From Bacilli bacterium (lineage in GTDB: Bacteria > Bacillota_I > Bacilli_A > RF39 > UBA660): a stretch of DNA of 42,207 nucleotides. The notes beneath the pieces were generated by a model. That model saw only the letters and a list, made by a program, of their open reading frames with translations, did no database searches and had not been told where the DNA came from. Positions 27,129 to 36,631 of this stretch are shown here, in pieces. The stretch covers positions 1-42,207 of the forward strand of contig JAGARQ010000003.1 of the NCBI GenBank assembly GCA_017622175.1, written 5' to 3'. Each line of letters begins with the position of its first letter. The stretch's first letter is position 1. Position numbers and translations under genes: made by a program.

Positions 27129-29369
27129 CTATATATTTAAAATTAAATTTTCTTCAATAGTTTTATCAATAACTTTATCAATTTTTCTAGCACCAGATAC
27201 ATTATAATCAATATTCTTCAATATGTTATCCGCAAGAATTGTGGATTTTTCTTTTGAAATAATACCTTTTTCCACAAAATCTGTTAATTTTTTCTTAATA
27301 ATCTTCCTTATATCTCCAACATTTAATTCATTAAAAATCAAAATACGATCAATTCTATTAATAAATTCAATACCTAAAAAAGATTCAAATTCTTCTTTTA
27401 TACAGTCTACTTTGTCTTTACAAAAACCAATCTCATCCTTGCTTGTTCCTAAATTTGATGTCATAAAAACTATCACATTACTAAAATCCACTTTTTCTCC
27501 ACTAGAAGATGTTAAACATCCTTCATCAAAAACTTGTAAAAATAGTTTTAATACAGAAGGGCTTGCCTTCTCAACCTCATCTAATAGCAAAACAGAATAA
27601 GGATGAATTCTAATTTGATCCAGTAATGAATTATATTCACTATAACCTACGTATCCAGGAGGAGAACCAATTATTTTACTACTACTAAAATCATCTTTAT
27701 ATTCACTCATATCCAATCTAATAAAAGATTCTTTATTATATAACTCTTTAGCATACTCTTTTACCAAAAAAGTTTTTCCTAACCCACTTTTACCAACTAA
27801 TAAGAAGGACAACGGAACATTTTTATTACTTTTATGACAATTACAAGTCAAATTAATTATCTCATCAATAATATTATCTTGACCAAAAACAATATTCTTT
27901 AATTTTTTTGATAATTTTCTTCTATCAAGGCCTTTTAAATGTGATACTGGAATCCCAGTTTTTCTAAATAGTACATTATAAACAATATCCATAGAAACCT
28001 TATTATTCTTTTTTGAACAACTACCATTTAACAGAAAATTATTATATTCACTTTCTTTAATTCTTAATTCTTCTTTAAATAAACTAGCTTTTTTATAATC
28101 ATGTTCTACAATAGCACGGTTTTTATTATCCTTAAGTTTTTTTATTTGAACAATATAATTACGAAGTAATTCATCTTCATAGCTAATTTGTATAGATGCA
28201 TTAGCGCATGCTTCATCAAATAAATCTATTGCTTTATCAGGAAACTTTCCATAAGAAACATATCTATTACACAAATTAACAATTTCTTTAATAACATTAT
28301 CTTCTACAACAACATTATGAAAGCATTCATAAATATCTTTTAAACCATAAAGAATATTCTCTGTTTGTTCTAAACTCAACTCATTAACATATATTTTTTG
28401 AAAACGTCTTTCTAATGCCTTATCAGATTCTATATATTTAATATATTCTTCTTTTGTAGTTGCACCAATAATAGAAACTTTTCCTCTTGCCAAATATGGT
28501 TTTAAAATATTTGAAGCATCAATAGCCCCTTCAGCGCCACCAGCACCGACCAAAGTATGAATTTCGTCAATAAATAAAATAATTGTTTCATCATTTTCAA
28601 CTTCATCAATTATTTGATTAATTCTTTCTTCAAACTCTCCTCTATATTTTGTACCTGCAACTAAAGATGCCATTGATAAACTATAAACTTTTCTATTAAA
28701 TAGTTTCTTGGGAACTTCCCCTATCTCAATTCTCCTTACAAAATCTTCAACAATTGCGGTTTTACCAACACCTGCATCACCTATTAATAAAGGATTATTC
28801 TTTGTTCTACGTAACAAAATCTCAATCAATCTATTTATTTGTTCATCGCGTCCTAATACAGGATCAAAACCATATTCATTATATTTTTTATTCAAATTTA
28901 CAGCATAATCTTCAAGTAATAGTTTTTTACCAACATTATTCTTTTTTGCACAAAAACTATTAATAAATTTTTCATATAATAAATCTATATCAATATTCAT
29001 ACCCATTAAAATTCTATTAGCTACCCCATCACCTTCTTCTAATAGCGATGAAAATAAATCTTCTATAGTTACAACATTATTTTCACCACAATTCAAAATA
29101 GCATTTTCTATTACACGTTTTAATAATGGTGTAAATAAAAACCATTCATTATTACTTTTCCCAACACCTATAATATTAATTATCTCATTTTTAAAAACAT
29201 TGTAAGATACATGATAACTTTCCAAAAACTTAGTAATTGATAAACTTTTATTTTTTAAAATAGCTAAAAGAAAATGTTCACTTCCAACATAAGGATGTTT
29301 TAAATCATACATTTCTTTTTTTGTCATTAATAATATTTTTTGGGCTTCTTCACTAAACCTCGAAAACAT
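27129..29369 (-). CDS. clpC: ATP-dependent Clp protease ATPase subunit, ClpC-like
   Basis: AAA+ unfoldase that feeds ClpP, 746 aa (B. subtilis ClpC 810). Domains: N-terminal Clp_N repeats (about 1-140; MFSRFSEEAQKILLMTKKEM), AAA1 with Walker A GDAGVGKT (197-204) and Walker B ILFIDEIHT, a short UVR-like middle segment (HDYKKASLFKEELRIKESE), and AAA2 with GKSGLGKT, LLLDEVEKA and the family PPGYVGY. After MTSNLG it has an IGF tripeptide, the usual ClpP-docking loop. It is rather diverged. AAGGAGAG precedes ATG 29369. The ctsR-mcsA-mcsB genes that accompany clpC in Bacillus are absent. Confidence 0.93.
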   Translation of the reverse strand: MFSRFSEEAQKILLMTKKEMYDLKHPYVGSEHFLLAILKNKSLSITKFLESYHVSYNVFKNEIINIIGVGKSNNEWFLFTPLLKRVIENAILNCGENNVVTIEDLFSSLLEEGDGVANRILMGMNIDIDLLYEKFINSFCAKKNNVGKKLLLEDYAVNLNKKYNEYGFDPVLGRDEQINRLIEILLRRTKNNPLLIGDAGVGKTAIVEDFVRRIEIGEVPKKLFNRKVYSLSMASLVAGTKYRGEFEERINQIIDEVENDETIILFIDEIHTLVGAGGAEGAIDASNILKPYLARGKVSIIGATTKEEYIKYIESDKALERRFQKIYVNELSLEQTENILYGLKDIYECFHNVVVEDNVIKEIVNLCNRYVSYGKFPDKAIDLFDEACANASIQISYEDELLRNYIVQIKKLKDNKNRAIVEHDYKKASLFKEELRIKESEYNNFLLNGSCSKKNNKVSMDIVYNVLFRKTGIPVSHLKGLDRRKLSKKLKNIVFGQDNIIDEIINLTCNCHKSNKNVPLSFLLVGKSGLGKTFLVKEYAKELYNKESFIRLDMSEYKDDFSSSKIIGSPPGYVGYSEYNSLLDQIRIHPYSVLLLDEVEKASPSVLKLFLQVFDEGCLTSSSGEKVDFSNVIVFMTSNLGTSKDEIGFCKDKVDCIKEEFESFLGIEFINRIDRILIFNELNVGDIRKIIKKKLTDFVEKGIISKEKSTILADNILKNIDYNVSGARKIDKVIDKTIEENLILNI

Positions 29370-29451
29370 AAATCACTCTCCTTATAAATAATATTTTAAA
29401 ATTACAAACATATAACTTTCAAGAAAATGCATAACCAAAAATCCTACAAAA

Positions 29452-29484
29452 AAAGCAAAAAAAAAGAAGCATCTGCTTCTTTTT
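29452..29484 (-). terminator. Intrinsic terminator after the YfcC-like transporter
   Basis: The minus strand reads AAAAAGAAGCA, GA, TGCTTCTTTTT, then more T. It starts 3 bases after the stop codon. Confidence 0.88.
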
Positions 29485-29487
29485 CTA

Positions 29488-31350
29488 CTATAGTAATACT
29501 AATATCGTAAAGACAATTAGTAAAACAACAAACACTTCAAGTAAAAGTTTCCAAATTGCCTTTAACCAAGACTTATAAGAAACACCTAAATAAGATAACA
29601 CAGTTACTAAAAGTAAGCTTGTAGGTGCCACTAACATAGTAACTCCATAAACTGATTGGAATAAAATTCCTGCAATTGGATAAACATCACTATTTGTTAC
29701 AACACCAGTAAAATATGGAACTGCAGCTTGGAAAACATATGCAGGGTCTTGATTAAATAATCCTGATAAAATTCCAACTAAAGTTGCAGTAACAACATTA
29801 AATCCTTTACTAATACCTAATAAAGCTTTATAAATAGCTAATTGATATGGATGATATGTTGTAATTACTAAACAAGCATATACAATTAATGCTAAAAATG
29901 CAGGTACAAGCGCTTTCTTAGCTCCATTTGCAAATCCTTCTAATGCATCATCAGCACTTACTTTATAAATAACTGTTAATAAAGCAAGAACTACAGCCAT
30001 TACTAAGAATAGATCGCTAACTGACCACATACCAAAAGGATTTACAGTACCTAATAATTTACCAAAAATAGCAAAGTTAAATAATTCAAATCCTGTTACA
30101 GCTGTTGTAGCATCATTAAATGTTTCTAATCCAAAAGTATCAGCCCATGGAATAAAAGCTAAAATCATAACTACAAATAATAAAATAAATCCTGTTACAA
30201 TTGGCCAAGTTTTATGTTTACTATCTACAACTGTAGGTACTAACCCTGCTACAGATTCATTAACTAATGATTCTTTAACCACGATAACATCATCACCTTT
30301 TGCTGCTGCTTTAATATCTTTTCTACTAGATTTAGATGAAGATTTACCTTTTGTAGTAGTTGTCTTCTTTGTTGAAGTTTTCTTTGTAGTTGAACTCTTT
30401 GTACTTGCTTTTTTAGCAGTAGTTTTTGTTGAAGGTTTAGCTTCCTTGCTTCCTGCTTTTGCAGTTGTTTTTGCAGCTGATTTTGTAGAAGTTTTCTTTG
30501 TAGTAGTTTTCTTAGTTTCTTTAACAACCACACTCTCTGCTTCTTCACTCATAACAACTGTCTTAGCAGCTTTAAGAGCTCCTTTACTACTATTTGAACG
30601 TTTAGCATACATTAAAGTATTAAAAATTAATAATACTAATCCTGCTAATAAGATAATAACTTTAAGTAAGATATTATCCATCATATCAAGTCCAAGAATT
30701 GAACCTAATAATCCTGTATTACTGTACCCAAATGTAGTACCAGCAACACCTATCATTGTAGAACCAACAAGAGTTAGTGCAACAACAATTTTATCGTATC
30801 CCATTAATAAGATAACTGAAGCAAGCATAGGGAAGAATAACATTAATCCAATTTGTAATCCACAAATTGATGTAATAACTGCTAATAAAACCATCATTAC
30901 AGATAACGCAATAGCTTCTTTTCCTTTGCAAATAGCAACAACCTTATCTAAAAAAGTACGATAAGCTGGAATCTTATGTAAAATTCCATAGAATCCACCA
31001 ACTAATACTATGAATAAAGCAATATATCCAAAGTATGATAATGAAGTTAGTGAATAATTAAATACGTCGAATAGACCTATTTGAACGCGTCCTTGATCAA
31101 TATACTCACCAGAATAATAAGCAGCTGGTAAAATCCAAGCAAGTATACATAATGCAAAAGTTGTAACTAAAACAACCTTTAATGTATTGTTCTTATCTTT
31201 TAGATTCCATAACAATAACATTAATTCAACTAATGATAATCCGCATTTAACTAATACTCCCCAATCTTTATCAGGTAAGAATAATGCAGATATTAACCAC
31301 AAAGCAGTCACAACTATAAGAACGACTTTCATTGTATTATGTTTCTTCAT
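29488..31350 (-). CDS. YfcC/DcuC-type membrane transporter with a Lys/Thr-rich H1-like loop
   Basis: A 620-aa polytopic membrane protein resembling the YfcC/C4-dicarboxylate anaerobic carrier superfamily; substrate unknown. About 6-7 hydrophobic segments lie in residues 1-246 and about 6-7 in 382-620, with HPYQLAIYKALLGISKG and a re-entrant-looking NQDPAYVFQAAVPYF in the second half. Between the halves, residues 277-351 (30522-30298) form a low-complexity loop of Lys, Thr, Ser and Ala (about 24 Lys and one Arg, three acidic), like histone H1 tails. GGGAGG precedes ATG 31350. It stands alone between lysS and clpC, with its own promoter and terminator. Confidence 0.8.
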   Translation of the reverse strand: MKKHNTMKVVLIVVTALWLISALFLPDKDWGVLVKCGLSLVELMLLLWNLKDKNNTLKVVLVTTFALCILAWILPAAYYSGEYIDQGRVQIGLFDVFNYSLTSLSYFGYIALFIVLVGGFYGILHKIPAYRTFLDKVVAICKGKEAIALSVMMVLLAVITSICGLQIGLMLFFPMLASVILLMGYDKIVVALTLVGSTMIGVAGTTFGYSNTGLLGSILGLDMMDNILLKVIILLAGLVLLIFNTLMYAKRSNSSKGALKAAKTVVMSEEAESVVVKETKKTTTKKTSTKSAAKTTAKAGSKEAKPSTKTTAKKASTKSSTTKKTSTKKTTTTKGKSSSKSSRKDIKAAAKGDDVIVVKESLVNESVAGLVPTVVDSKHKTWPIVTGFILLFVVMILAFIPWADTFGLETFNDATTAVTGFELFNFAIFGKLLGTVNPFGMWSVSDLFLVMAVVLALLTVIYKVSADDALEGFANGAKKALVPAFLALIVYACLVITTYHPYQLAIYKALLGISKGFNVVTATLVGILSGLFNQDPAYVFQAAVPYFTGVVTNSDVYPIAGILFQSVYGVTMLVAPTSLLLVTVLSYLGVSYKSWLKAIWKLLLEVFVVLLIVFTILVLL

Positions 31351-31368
31351 AATTAACCTCCCACTATA

Positions 31369-31396
31369 ATTATACTATAATAGCCTTATTTTTCAA
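31369..31396 (-). promoter_or_regulatory. Promoter of the YfcC-like transporter
   Basis: Minus strand TTGAAA (31396-31391), 16-base spacer, TATAAT (31374-31369). It lies 19 bases before the start codon, so the leader is very short. Confidence 0.65.
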
Positions 31397-31437
31397 GCAT
31401 TTCAAAGGTTTTATCGTAATTTTTTCCTAAAAAACAA

Positions 31438-31464
31438 AGAAAAAAGACTCTATTCAGAGTCTTT
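31438..31464 (-). terminator. Intrinsic terminator after lysS
   Basis: The minus strand reads AAAGACTCT, loop GAAT, AGAGTCTTT, then T run. The lysS stop (31452-31450) overlaps the hairpin. Confidence 0.9.
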
Positions 31465-32931
31465 ATTTTCAGTATTTAATGGTCTCATTAATGGGAACAT
31501 AACAACATCTTTTATATTATCTGCATTTGTTAATAATTGAACAACACGATCAATTCCCATTCCCCATCCACTAATTGGAGGCATACCAACTTCCATAGCG
31601 GAAATATACTCATGATCCATTGGCATTGCTTCTTCATCACCATCAGCCTTTAAAGCAGCTTGAACTTCAAGTCTTCTTTCTTGTTCTTGAGGATCAACAA
31701 GTTCTGAATAAGCATTAATTATTTCAGCACCATTGATAATTAATTGGAATCTATCAGTAATTTCTGGATTATCATCATTAGCACGAGCTAATGGACTTAA
31801 ACTAATTGGATGTTCAGTTAAGAAAATAGGATTAACAACGTTTGGTCTAGCAACTTTTTTGTATAATTGATCAACTAAATTACCATATCCTAAATCTTCT
31901 AACGGAGTATCTGAGTCAATTTCAATCTTCTCATCATAAATCTTTTGTAATAATAATTCTTTAGTATTATATTCGTTTATATCAATATTTCCATATTGTA
32001 AAATTAAATCTCTAAAACTAACACTTGGCCATTCTCCACCTAAATCTACTTGTTTATCACCAACAGTAATAACAAGTGAACCAAATAGTTTTCCAATAAT
32101 ATGTTGTAACATTTCTCTTAAGAACTTCATATTGTCTTTATAATTATAATAAGCACAATATCCTTCAATCATAGTAAAGTCTTGTAAGTGAGTTGCATCA
32201 ATTCCTTCATTTCTGAAACATCTAGCAATTTCAAATACTTTATTAATTCCACCAACTACAGCTCTTTTTAAATATGTTTCTGGGGCAATTCTTAAATATA
32301 AATCAATATCTAATGCATTATGATGTGTAATAAATGGTCTTGCAGTTGCACCACTTGCTTTATTATTTAAGATTGGTGTTTCAATTTCCATATATCCAGC
32401 TTCATCTAAATAATTTCTAATTTCACGAATAAATCTACTTCTAAAAATAAATTTCTTTTTAGCATCATCATTCATAATTAAATCTAAATATCTTTCACGA
32501 TAAATAGTTTCAATATCTTCAATTCCATGGAATTTTTCTGGAAGAGGTTTTAAAGCCTTTCCTAAGAAAGTAATACTATCCGCTCTAACTGTTTTTTCAC
32601 CAGTATGAGTAGTAAACACTTCTCCTTCTACTCCAATAAAGTCACCTAAATCATAATTAGACTTAAATTGTTGATATGCTTCTTCTCCGATCATATCCAT
32701 TTTAACAGAAATTTGGATTTTCCCATGAATGTCTCCAATAGTTAAGAAACTCATTTTTCCCATCTTTCTCATTAAAATAATTCTTCCTGCCACTCTAACA
32801 CCAGTTGTTCCATCCTCAAGTTCAGCAGCTTCATGTAATTCATAATTAATTTCATATCTCTCTGGATATGGATTTTCAATATTTTGTAATTTCTCTCTTC
32901 TAACAATTTCTTGTTCACTTAATTCTCTCAT
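31450..32931 (-). CDS. lysS: Lysyl-tRNA synthetase (class II)
   Basis: Charges tRNA-Lys with lysine; cytoplasmic dimer. 493 aa. N-terminal OB-fold anticodon domain (VRVAGRIILMRKMGKMSFL), class II motif 2 FEIARCFRNEGIDATHLQDF, and motif 3 PPISGWGMGIDRVVQLL. I start at ATG 32931 (MRELSEQEIVRREKL) with AAGGAG eight to nine bases upstream; a frame to 32970 lacks one and overlaps the small ORF. It follows dusB and a 39-codon ORF, as dusB-lysS are neighbours in B. subtilis. Confidence 0.98.
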   Translation of the reverse strand: MRELSEQEIVRREKLQNIENPYPERYEINYELHEAAELEDGTTGVRVAGRIILMRKMGKMSFLTIGDIHGKIQISVKMDMIGEEAYQQFKSNYDLGDFIGVEGEVFTTHTGEKTVRADSITFLGKALKPLPEKFHGIEDIETIYRERYLDLIMNDDAKKKFIFRSRFIREIRNYLDEAGYMEIETPILNNKASGATARPFITHHNALDIDLYLRIAPETYLKRAVVGGINKVFEIARCFRNEGIDATHLQDFTMIEGYCAYYNYKDNMKFLREMLQHIIGKLFGSLVITVGDKQVDLGGEWPSVSFRDLILQYGNIDINEYNTKELLLQKIYDEKIEIDSDTPLEDLGYGNLVDQLYKKVARPNVVNPIFLTEHPISLSPLARANDDNPEITDRFQLIINGAEIINAYSELVDPQEQERRLEVQAALKADGDEEAMPMDHEYISAMEVGMPPISGWGMGIDRVVQLLTNADNIKDVVMFPLMRPLNTENKDSE

Positions 32932-32962
32932 TTTATTACTCCTTCTTTTTGTAAGTAACCTT

Positions 32963-33082
32963 TTATACAAGTAGATTAGATTTAGTAACTAACCTACTAA
33001 AAGGTCTAATTTTAAATTTTTGTTTGTCAGATTTATCACTTTTGTCTGATTTCTCAGATTCAGATACATCTTTGTTACTCAT
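32963..33082 (-). CDS. Small ORF (39 aa) between dusB and lysS
   Basis: A 39-codon frame, MSNKDVSESEKSDKSDK at the N-terminus, rich in Lys, Ser and Asp, then a basic segment KFKIRPFSRLVTKSN ending in LLV. ATG 33082 overlaps the last 8 bases of dusB and is preceded at good spacing by AAGGAGGG, one of the strongest ribosome binding sites in the window, which lies inside the dusB end. It ends 31 bases before lysS. No family recognised. The position and the overlap argue for a real, co-translated small protein. Confidence 0.6.
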   Translation of the reverse strand: MSNKDVSESEKSDKSDKSDKQKFKIRPFSRLVTKSNLLV

Positions 33083-34052
33083 CTAATCCCTCCTTAAATT
33101 CATTTAATATATCGATTATATCACGAATGTTCGAAGTTTGATAGATATTATTTTTAACAATATTTCCATCCTTCATACCTTTTAAATACCAACCTATATG
33201 ATTTCTGATTTCCAAACACGCAAGATGTTCATCTTTTAAACTATTCAAATAATCCAAATGATGTAGACACATATCAATCTTCTCTTTATTAGAAATATCA
33301 AATATTGGTTTACCATCTAAATAATCAATAGTATTTTTAATTATCCAAGGATTACCTAAAACACCTCTTCCAATCATGACAGCATCACAATTAGTTTCAT
33401 CTATCATTCTCTTAGCATCTTCAGGACTCTTAATATCACCATTCCCTATTACAGGAATTGAAACATTCTCTTTAACAGCCTTAATAATGCTCCAGTCAGC
33501 ACTTCCGCTATAACCTTGACTTCTTGTTCTAGGATGAACGCAAATAGCACTAGCACCGGCCTTTTCAACTATTTTGGCTACCTCTACTGCATTAATATTT
33601 TTATGATCCCATCCACTACGTATTTTTACAGTAACCGGAATTGGTACAGCTTCAACAACTGCTTTTACAATCTCATATATCTTCTTAGGTTTTTTCAACA
33701 ATGCAGACCCAGCTTGTGCACGCACAGCCACTTTTGGAACAGGACATCCCATATTAATATCTATAATATCCGGATGCATATTTTCATATATATATTTTGC
33801 CGCAACAACAAACGACTCCTTATCAGAACCAAATATTTGTTGAACAATAGGTCTTTCTTCTTCTGTCATATAAAGCATATCAATAGTTTTCTTATTGTTG
33901 TATGTAATAGCTTTATCGCTAACCATTTCGGCATAAATTAATCCACAACCCATTTCTTTGCAAATTCTTCTAAAAGCCGAATTACAAATACCTGCCATAG
34001 GTGCTAAAACAACTTGATTCTTAATTATTACATTACCTATATTCCACTCCAT
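33075..34052 (-). CDS. dusB: tRNA-dihydrouridine synthase
   Basis: FMN enzyme that reduces uridines to dihydrouridine in tRNA D-loops. 325 aa, with the TIM-barrel features VLAPMAGICNSAFRRICKE, IDINMGCPVPKVAVRAQAGSAL (the catalytic Cys is in MGCP), VTVKIRSGWD, HPRTRSQGYSGSADW and VIGNGDIKSPEDA, GRGVLGNPW. DusB subtype is by place next to lysS and length. Only a weak GGGAAAGAG site precedes ATG 34052. Confidence 0.95.
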   Translation of the reverse strand: MEWNIGNVIIKNQVVLAPMAGICNSAFRRICKEMGCGLIYAEMVSDKAITYNNKKTIDMLYMTEEERPIVQQIFGSDKESFVVAAKYIYENMHPDIIDINMGCPVPKVAVRAQAGSALLKKPKKIYEIVKAVVEAVPIPVTVKIRSGWDHKNINAVEVAKIVEKAGASAICVHPRTRSQGYSGSADWSIIKAVKENVSIPVIGNGDIKSPEDAKRMIDETNCDAVMIGRGVLGNPWIIKNTIDYLDGKPIFDISNKEKIDMCLHHLDYLNSLKDEHLACLEIRNHIGWYLKGMKDGNIVKNNIYQTSNIRDIIDILNEFKEGLDE

Positions 34053-34113
34053 AAAATCGTCTCTTTCCCTTTAAATCAAGCATATTATACACCATAACAA
34101 CACATTTGTACAA

Positions 34114-34139
34114 GAAAAAAAGAATGACTTAGTCATTCT
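34114..34139 (-). terminator. Intrinsic terminator after mscL
   Basis: The minus strand reads AGAATGAC, TAA, GTCATTCT, then seven T. It lies 7 bases past the stop codon. Confidence 0.9.
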
Positions 34140-34146
34140 CTAATTA

Positions 34147-34592
34147 TTATTTTGAATTTTTCTTTAATAAATCTCTAATTTCTTCTAAAAGCAATACTTC
34201 ATCACTCTTTTTAGGTTCTTCTTTCTTTTCTTCTTTTTTAGGTTCTTCTTTTTTCTTAAATTTTTCAAATACTTTAACCATTGCAAAAATACAAGCAGCA
34301 ATAATTAAGAAATCTACAACAGTTTGAATAAACAAACCATAATTAATTTGTGCATCTTTTAATCCAAAACTTAATTCACTAAAATTAAGACCACCAAGAA
34401 ATACACCAATAATTGGAGTTAATACATCGTTTACTAAACTGGTAACAATCTTACCAAAAGCACCACCGATAATAACACCGACAGCCATATCAACAACATT
34501 TCCTCTTGAAATAAATGATTTAAAATCTCCACCTAATTTCTTTACTTTACCAATTTTTTTTTTGCATCAATACTAATTTTTTCCTTTTTCAT
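34147..34592 (-). CDS. mscL: Large-conductance mechanosensitive channel, reading frame broken at an A10 tract
   Basis: Osmotic release channel of the inner membrane. The downstream frame (34488 on, and in-frame back to about 34550) reads FKSFISRGNVVDMAVG, IIGGAFGKIVTSLVNDVLTP (TM1) and a second helix, and has a Lys/Glu-rich C-terminal part plus the usual ending helix. The only good start, ATG 34592 with GGAGTGA upstream, begins MKKEKISIDAKKK and runs into TAA because the run of A (34563-34554 on the minus strand) has 10 A; 11 would join both frames into a 148-residue protein. Without repair, only an N-terminally cut 113-aa form from ATG 34488 could be made, lacking the S1 helix. A sequencing indel, slippage-dependent expression or decay are possible. 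Confidence 0.85.
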
Positions 34593-34644
34593 TATTATTT
34601 CACTCCTCATAGTTTTTATTATAAATAAAATCAATATTTTTTCA

Positions 34645-34679
34645 AGAAAAAAGAGTTAAATTAAACATCTAACTCTTTT
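34645..34679 (-). terminator. Intrinsic terminator after ftsH
   Basis: The minus strand reads AAAAGAGTTA, an 11-base loop, TAACTCTTTT, then T run. The ftsH stop (34663-34661) is in the loop. Confidence 0.85.
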
Positions 34680-36619
34680 AATAATTCAGCTTTAGTCATT
34701 TTAGAATAATTCTTAATACCTTTTTCTTTAGCAATTTCTCTTAATTTAGTAACTGATAAAGCTTCTAGATTACTTTCATCTTCTTCAGGCATTTTTCCAT
34801 GTTCTACTAAATAATCAATTTGTTCTTTAGTTAATGTTTCATATTCTAATAATGTTTCAGCAATAAGTTTTAATAAAGATTCATTTTTTTTAATAATTTC
34901 AGTTGCTTTTTTATGACAATTATTAATGATTTTTCTCATTTCCATATCAATTTCGTTTGCAACTTCATTTGAGAAATGTTGACTCTTATTGTAATCTCTT
35001 CCTAAGAACACACTACCAGCTTGTTGCTCAAATTGAAGTGGCCCTAAATCACTCATTCCATATTCAGTAACCATTGCTCTAGCAATCTTAGTAGCTTTTT
35101 CAAAGTCGTTATGAGCACCAGTTGTAATTTCTCCAAATGTAACTTCTTCAGCAGTTCTACCTCCAAGTAAACCTGTAATTTGTTCTAATAAATCAGTCTT
35201 AGTAGAACACATTTTTTCTTCACTTGGAACCATCATATTATATCCACCAGCTGTTCCTCTTGGAATAATTGTTACTTTTTGTACAACATTTGCATGTGAA
35301 AGTTTAAGTCCAATAACCGCATGCCCTGCTTCATGATAAGCAACTAACTTACGATCATTTTCACTGTATTTATGAGAAGCTTTTGCTGGTCCCATAAGAA
35401 CTCTATCTGTAGCCTCATCAATTTCACTCATTGTAATTTCTTCTTTGTTACGTCTTACAGCAAGTAATGCTGCTTCATTAAGTAGGTTTTCTAAGTCAGC
35501 CCCACTAAATCCTGGAGTTCTCTTAGCTAAATTTTCTAATGTAATTCCTTCAGCTAAAGTTTTATTTCTAGCATGAACAGCTAAAATTTCTTCACGCCCC
35601 TTGATATCAGGTAAGTTAACAGTAACTTGTCTATCAAAACGTCCTGGTCTAAGTAATGCAGGATCTAATACGTCAGGACGGTTAGTAGCTGCAATAATTA
35701 TAATTCCTTCATTTGCACCGAATCCATCCATCTCAGTAAGTAATTGGTTAAGCGTTTGTTCACGTTCATCGTGTCCTCCACCTAAACCAGTACCTCTTTG
35801 ACGACCAACGGCATCAATTTCATCAATAAATATTAAACATGGAGCATTTCTCTTAGCTTGTTGGAACATATCTCTTACACGAGAAGCACCAACACCTACA
35901 AATAATTCTACGAAATCAGAACCACTGATAAAGTAGAATGGAACATCAGCTTCACCTGCAACAGCCTTTGCAAGTAAAGTTTTACCAGTTCCCGGAGGAC
36001 CAAATAATAATACTCCTTTTGGAATTCTAGCTCCAAGCTTTTGGAACTTTTTAGGATTCTTTAAGAAATCAATTAATTCCTTAACTTCTTCTTTTTCTTC
36101 TTTTAATCCAGCAACATCTTTAAATGTTACTTTATTTGAATCACTATTTAATTTAGCTCTACTCTTACCAAAATCCATAGAACTCTTATTACCAGCAACT
36201 TGTCTATTTAAAAACCACATTGCAACTGCTATTAAAATAACAAAAGGTAATACATTAACCAAAATCATAAGTAGTGAACTAGAAGCAGGATCTGGTTGAG
36301 TAGTTAACTTGAAATCTTGATTATCACTAGCTTCAACTATTTTCTTCATTACTTCTTCACTTAATGGTAATACAGATTTAAATGTTTCTCCATCTTTGTA
36401 CCCCTCTAATGTACCAACCACATCATATGTATGACCACTAGCTCTAGGAACAATTTCTAATTCTTCAATTTTTCCACCATCTAAATTTTCTACAAATTGA
36501 TCATAGCTTAGCTCGTGCACTTTAAGACCAGAAAAATTCATAAAGAAAATCATTCCACCCATTATTAAAATTATAAATAAATAAGGCAATAAACCTCTTT
36601 TTACAGTTTTCTTATCCAC
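34661..36619 (-). CDS. ftsH: ATP-dependent zinc metalloprotease FtsH with Rho_N-like C-terminal tail
   Basis: Membrane-bound AAA+ protease for quality control. 652 aa. Two membrane helices (about 11-29 and 116-137) flank a small external domain. AAA domain: Walker A GPPGTGKT (207-214), [15 protein letters not shown], arginine fingers in RPGRFDRQV; protease: zinc site HEAGH near 430 and the usual GGRTAEE. Beyond the normal end, residues 621-652 ([19 protein letters not shown] then [11 protein letters not shown]) look like a Rho_N/SAP-type helix-hairpin, a nucleic-acid-binding module not usual in FtsH. GTG 36619 with TAAGGAGGG upstream. It follows tilS by 12 bases; hpt, often between them, is absent. 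Confidence 0.97.
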   Translation of the reverse strand: MDKKTVKRGLLPYLFIILIMGGMIFFMNFSGLKVHELSYDQFVENLDGGKIEELEIVPRASGHTYDVVGTLEGYKDGETFKSVLPLSEEVMKKIVEASDNQDFKLTTQPDPASSSLLMILVNVLPFVILIAVAMWFLNRQVAGNKSSMDFGKSRAKLNSDSNKVTFKDVAGLKEEKEEVKELIDFLKNPKKFQKLGARIPKGVLLFGPPGTGKTLLAKAVAGEADVPFYFISGSDFVELFVGVGASRVRDMFQQAKRNAPCLIFIDEIDAVGRQRGTGLGGGHDEREQTLNQLLTEMDGFGANEGIIIIAATNRPDVLDPALLRPGRFDRQVTVNLPDIKGREEILAVHARNKTLAEGITLENLAKRTPGFSGADLENLLNEAALLAVRRNKEEITMSEIDEATDRVLMGPAKASHKYSENDRKLVAYHEAGHAVIGLKLSHANVVQKVTIIPRGTAGGYNMMVPSEEKMCSTKTDLLEQITGLLGGRTAEEVTFGEITTGAHNDFEKATKIARAMVTEYGMSDLGPLQFEQQAGSVFLGRDYNKSQHFSNEVANEIDMEMRKIINNCHKKATEIIKKNESLLKLIAETLLEYETLTKEQIDYLVEHGKMPEEDESNLEALSVTKLREIAKEKGIKNYSKMTKAELLKELDV

Positions 36620-36631
36620 TAAATTCCCTCC

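Noticed and set aside
30264-30548. A Lys/Gln/Leu-rich frame over the H1-like loop of the transporter
   Set aside because: It is the out-of-frame reading of a simple-sequence stretch; the transporter frame continues without break on both sides.
34548-34592. Reading TGA as Trp (Mycoplasma code) to rescue the upstream mscL frame
   Set aside because: yabP and yabG end in TGA inside ATGA overlaps at the expected protein ends, so TGA is a stop here. The extra A explanation joins the two frames directly.
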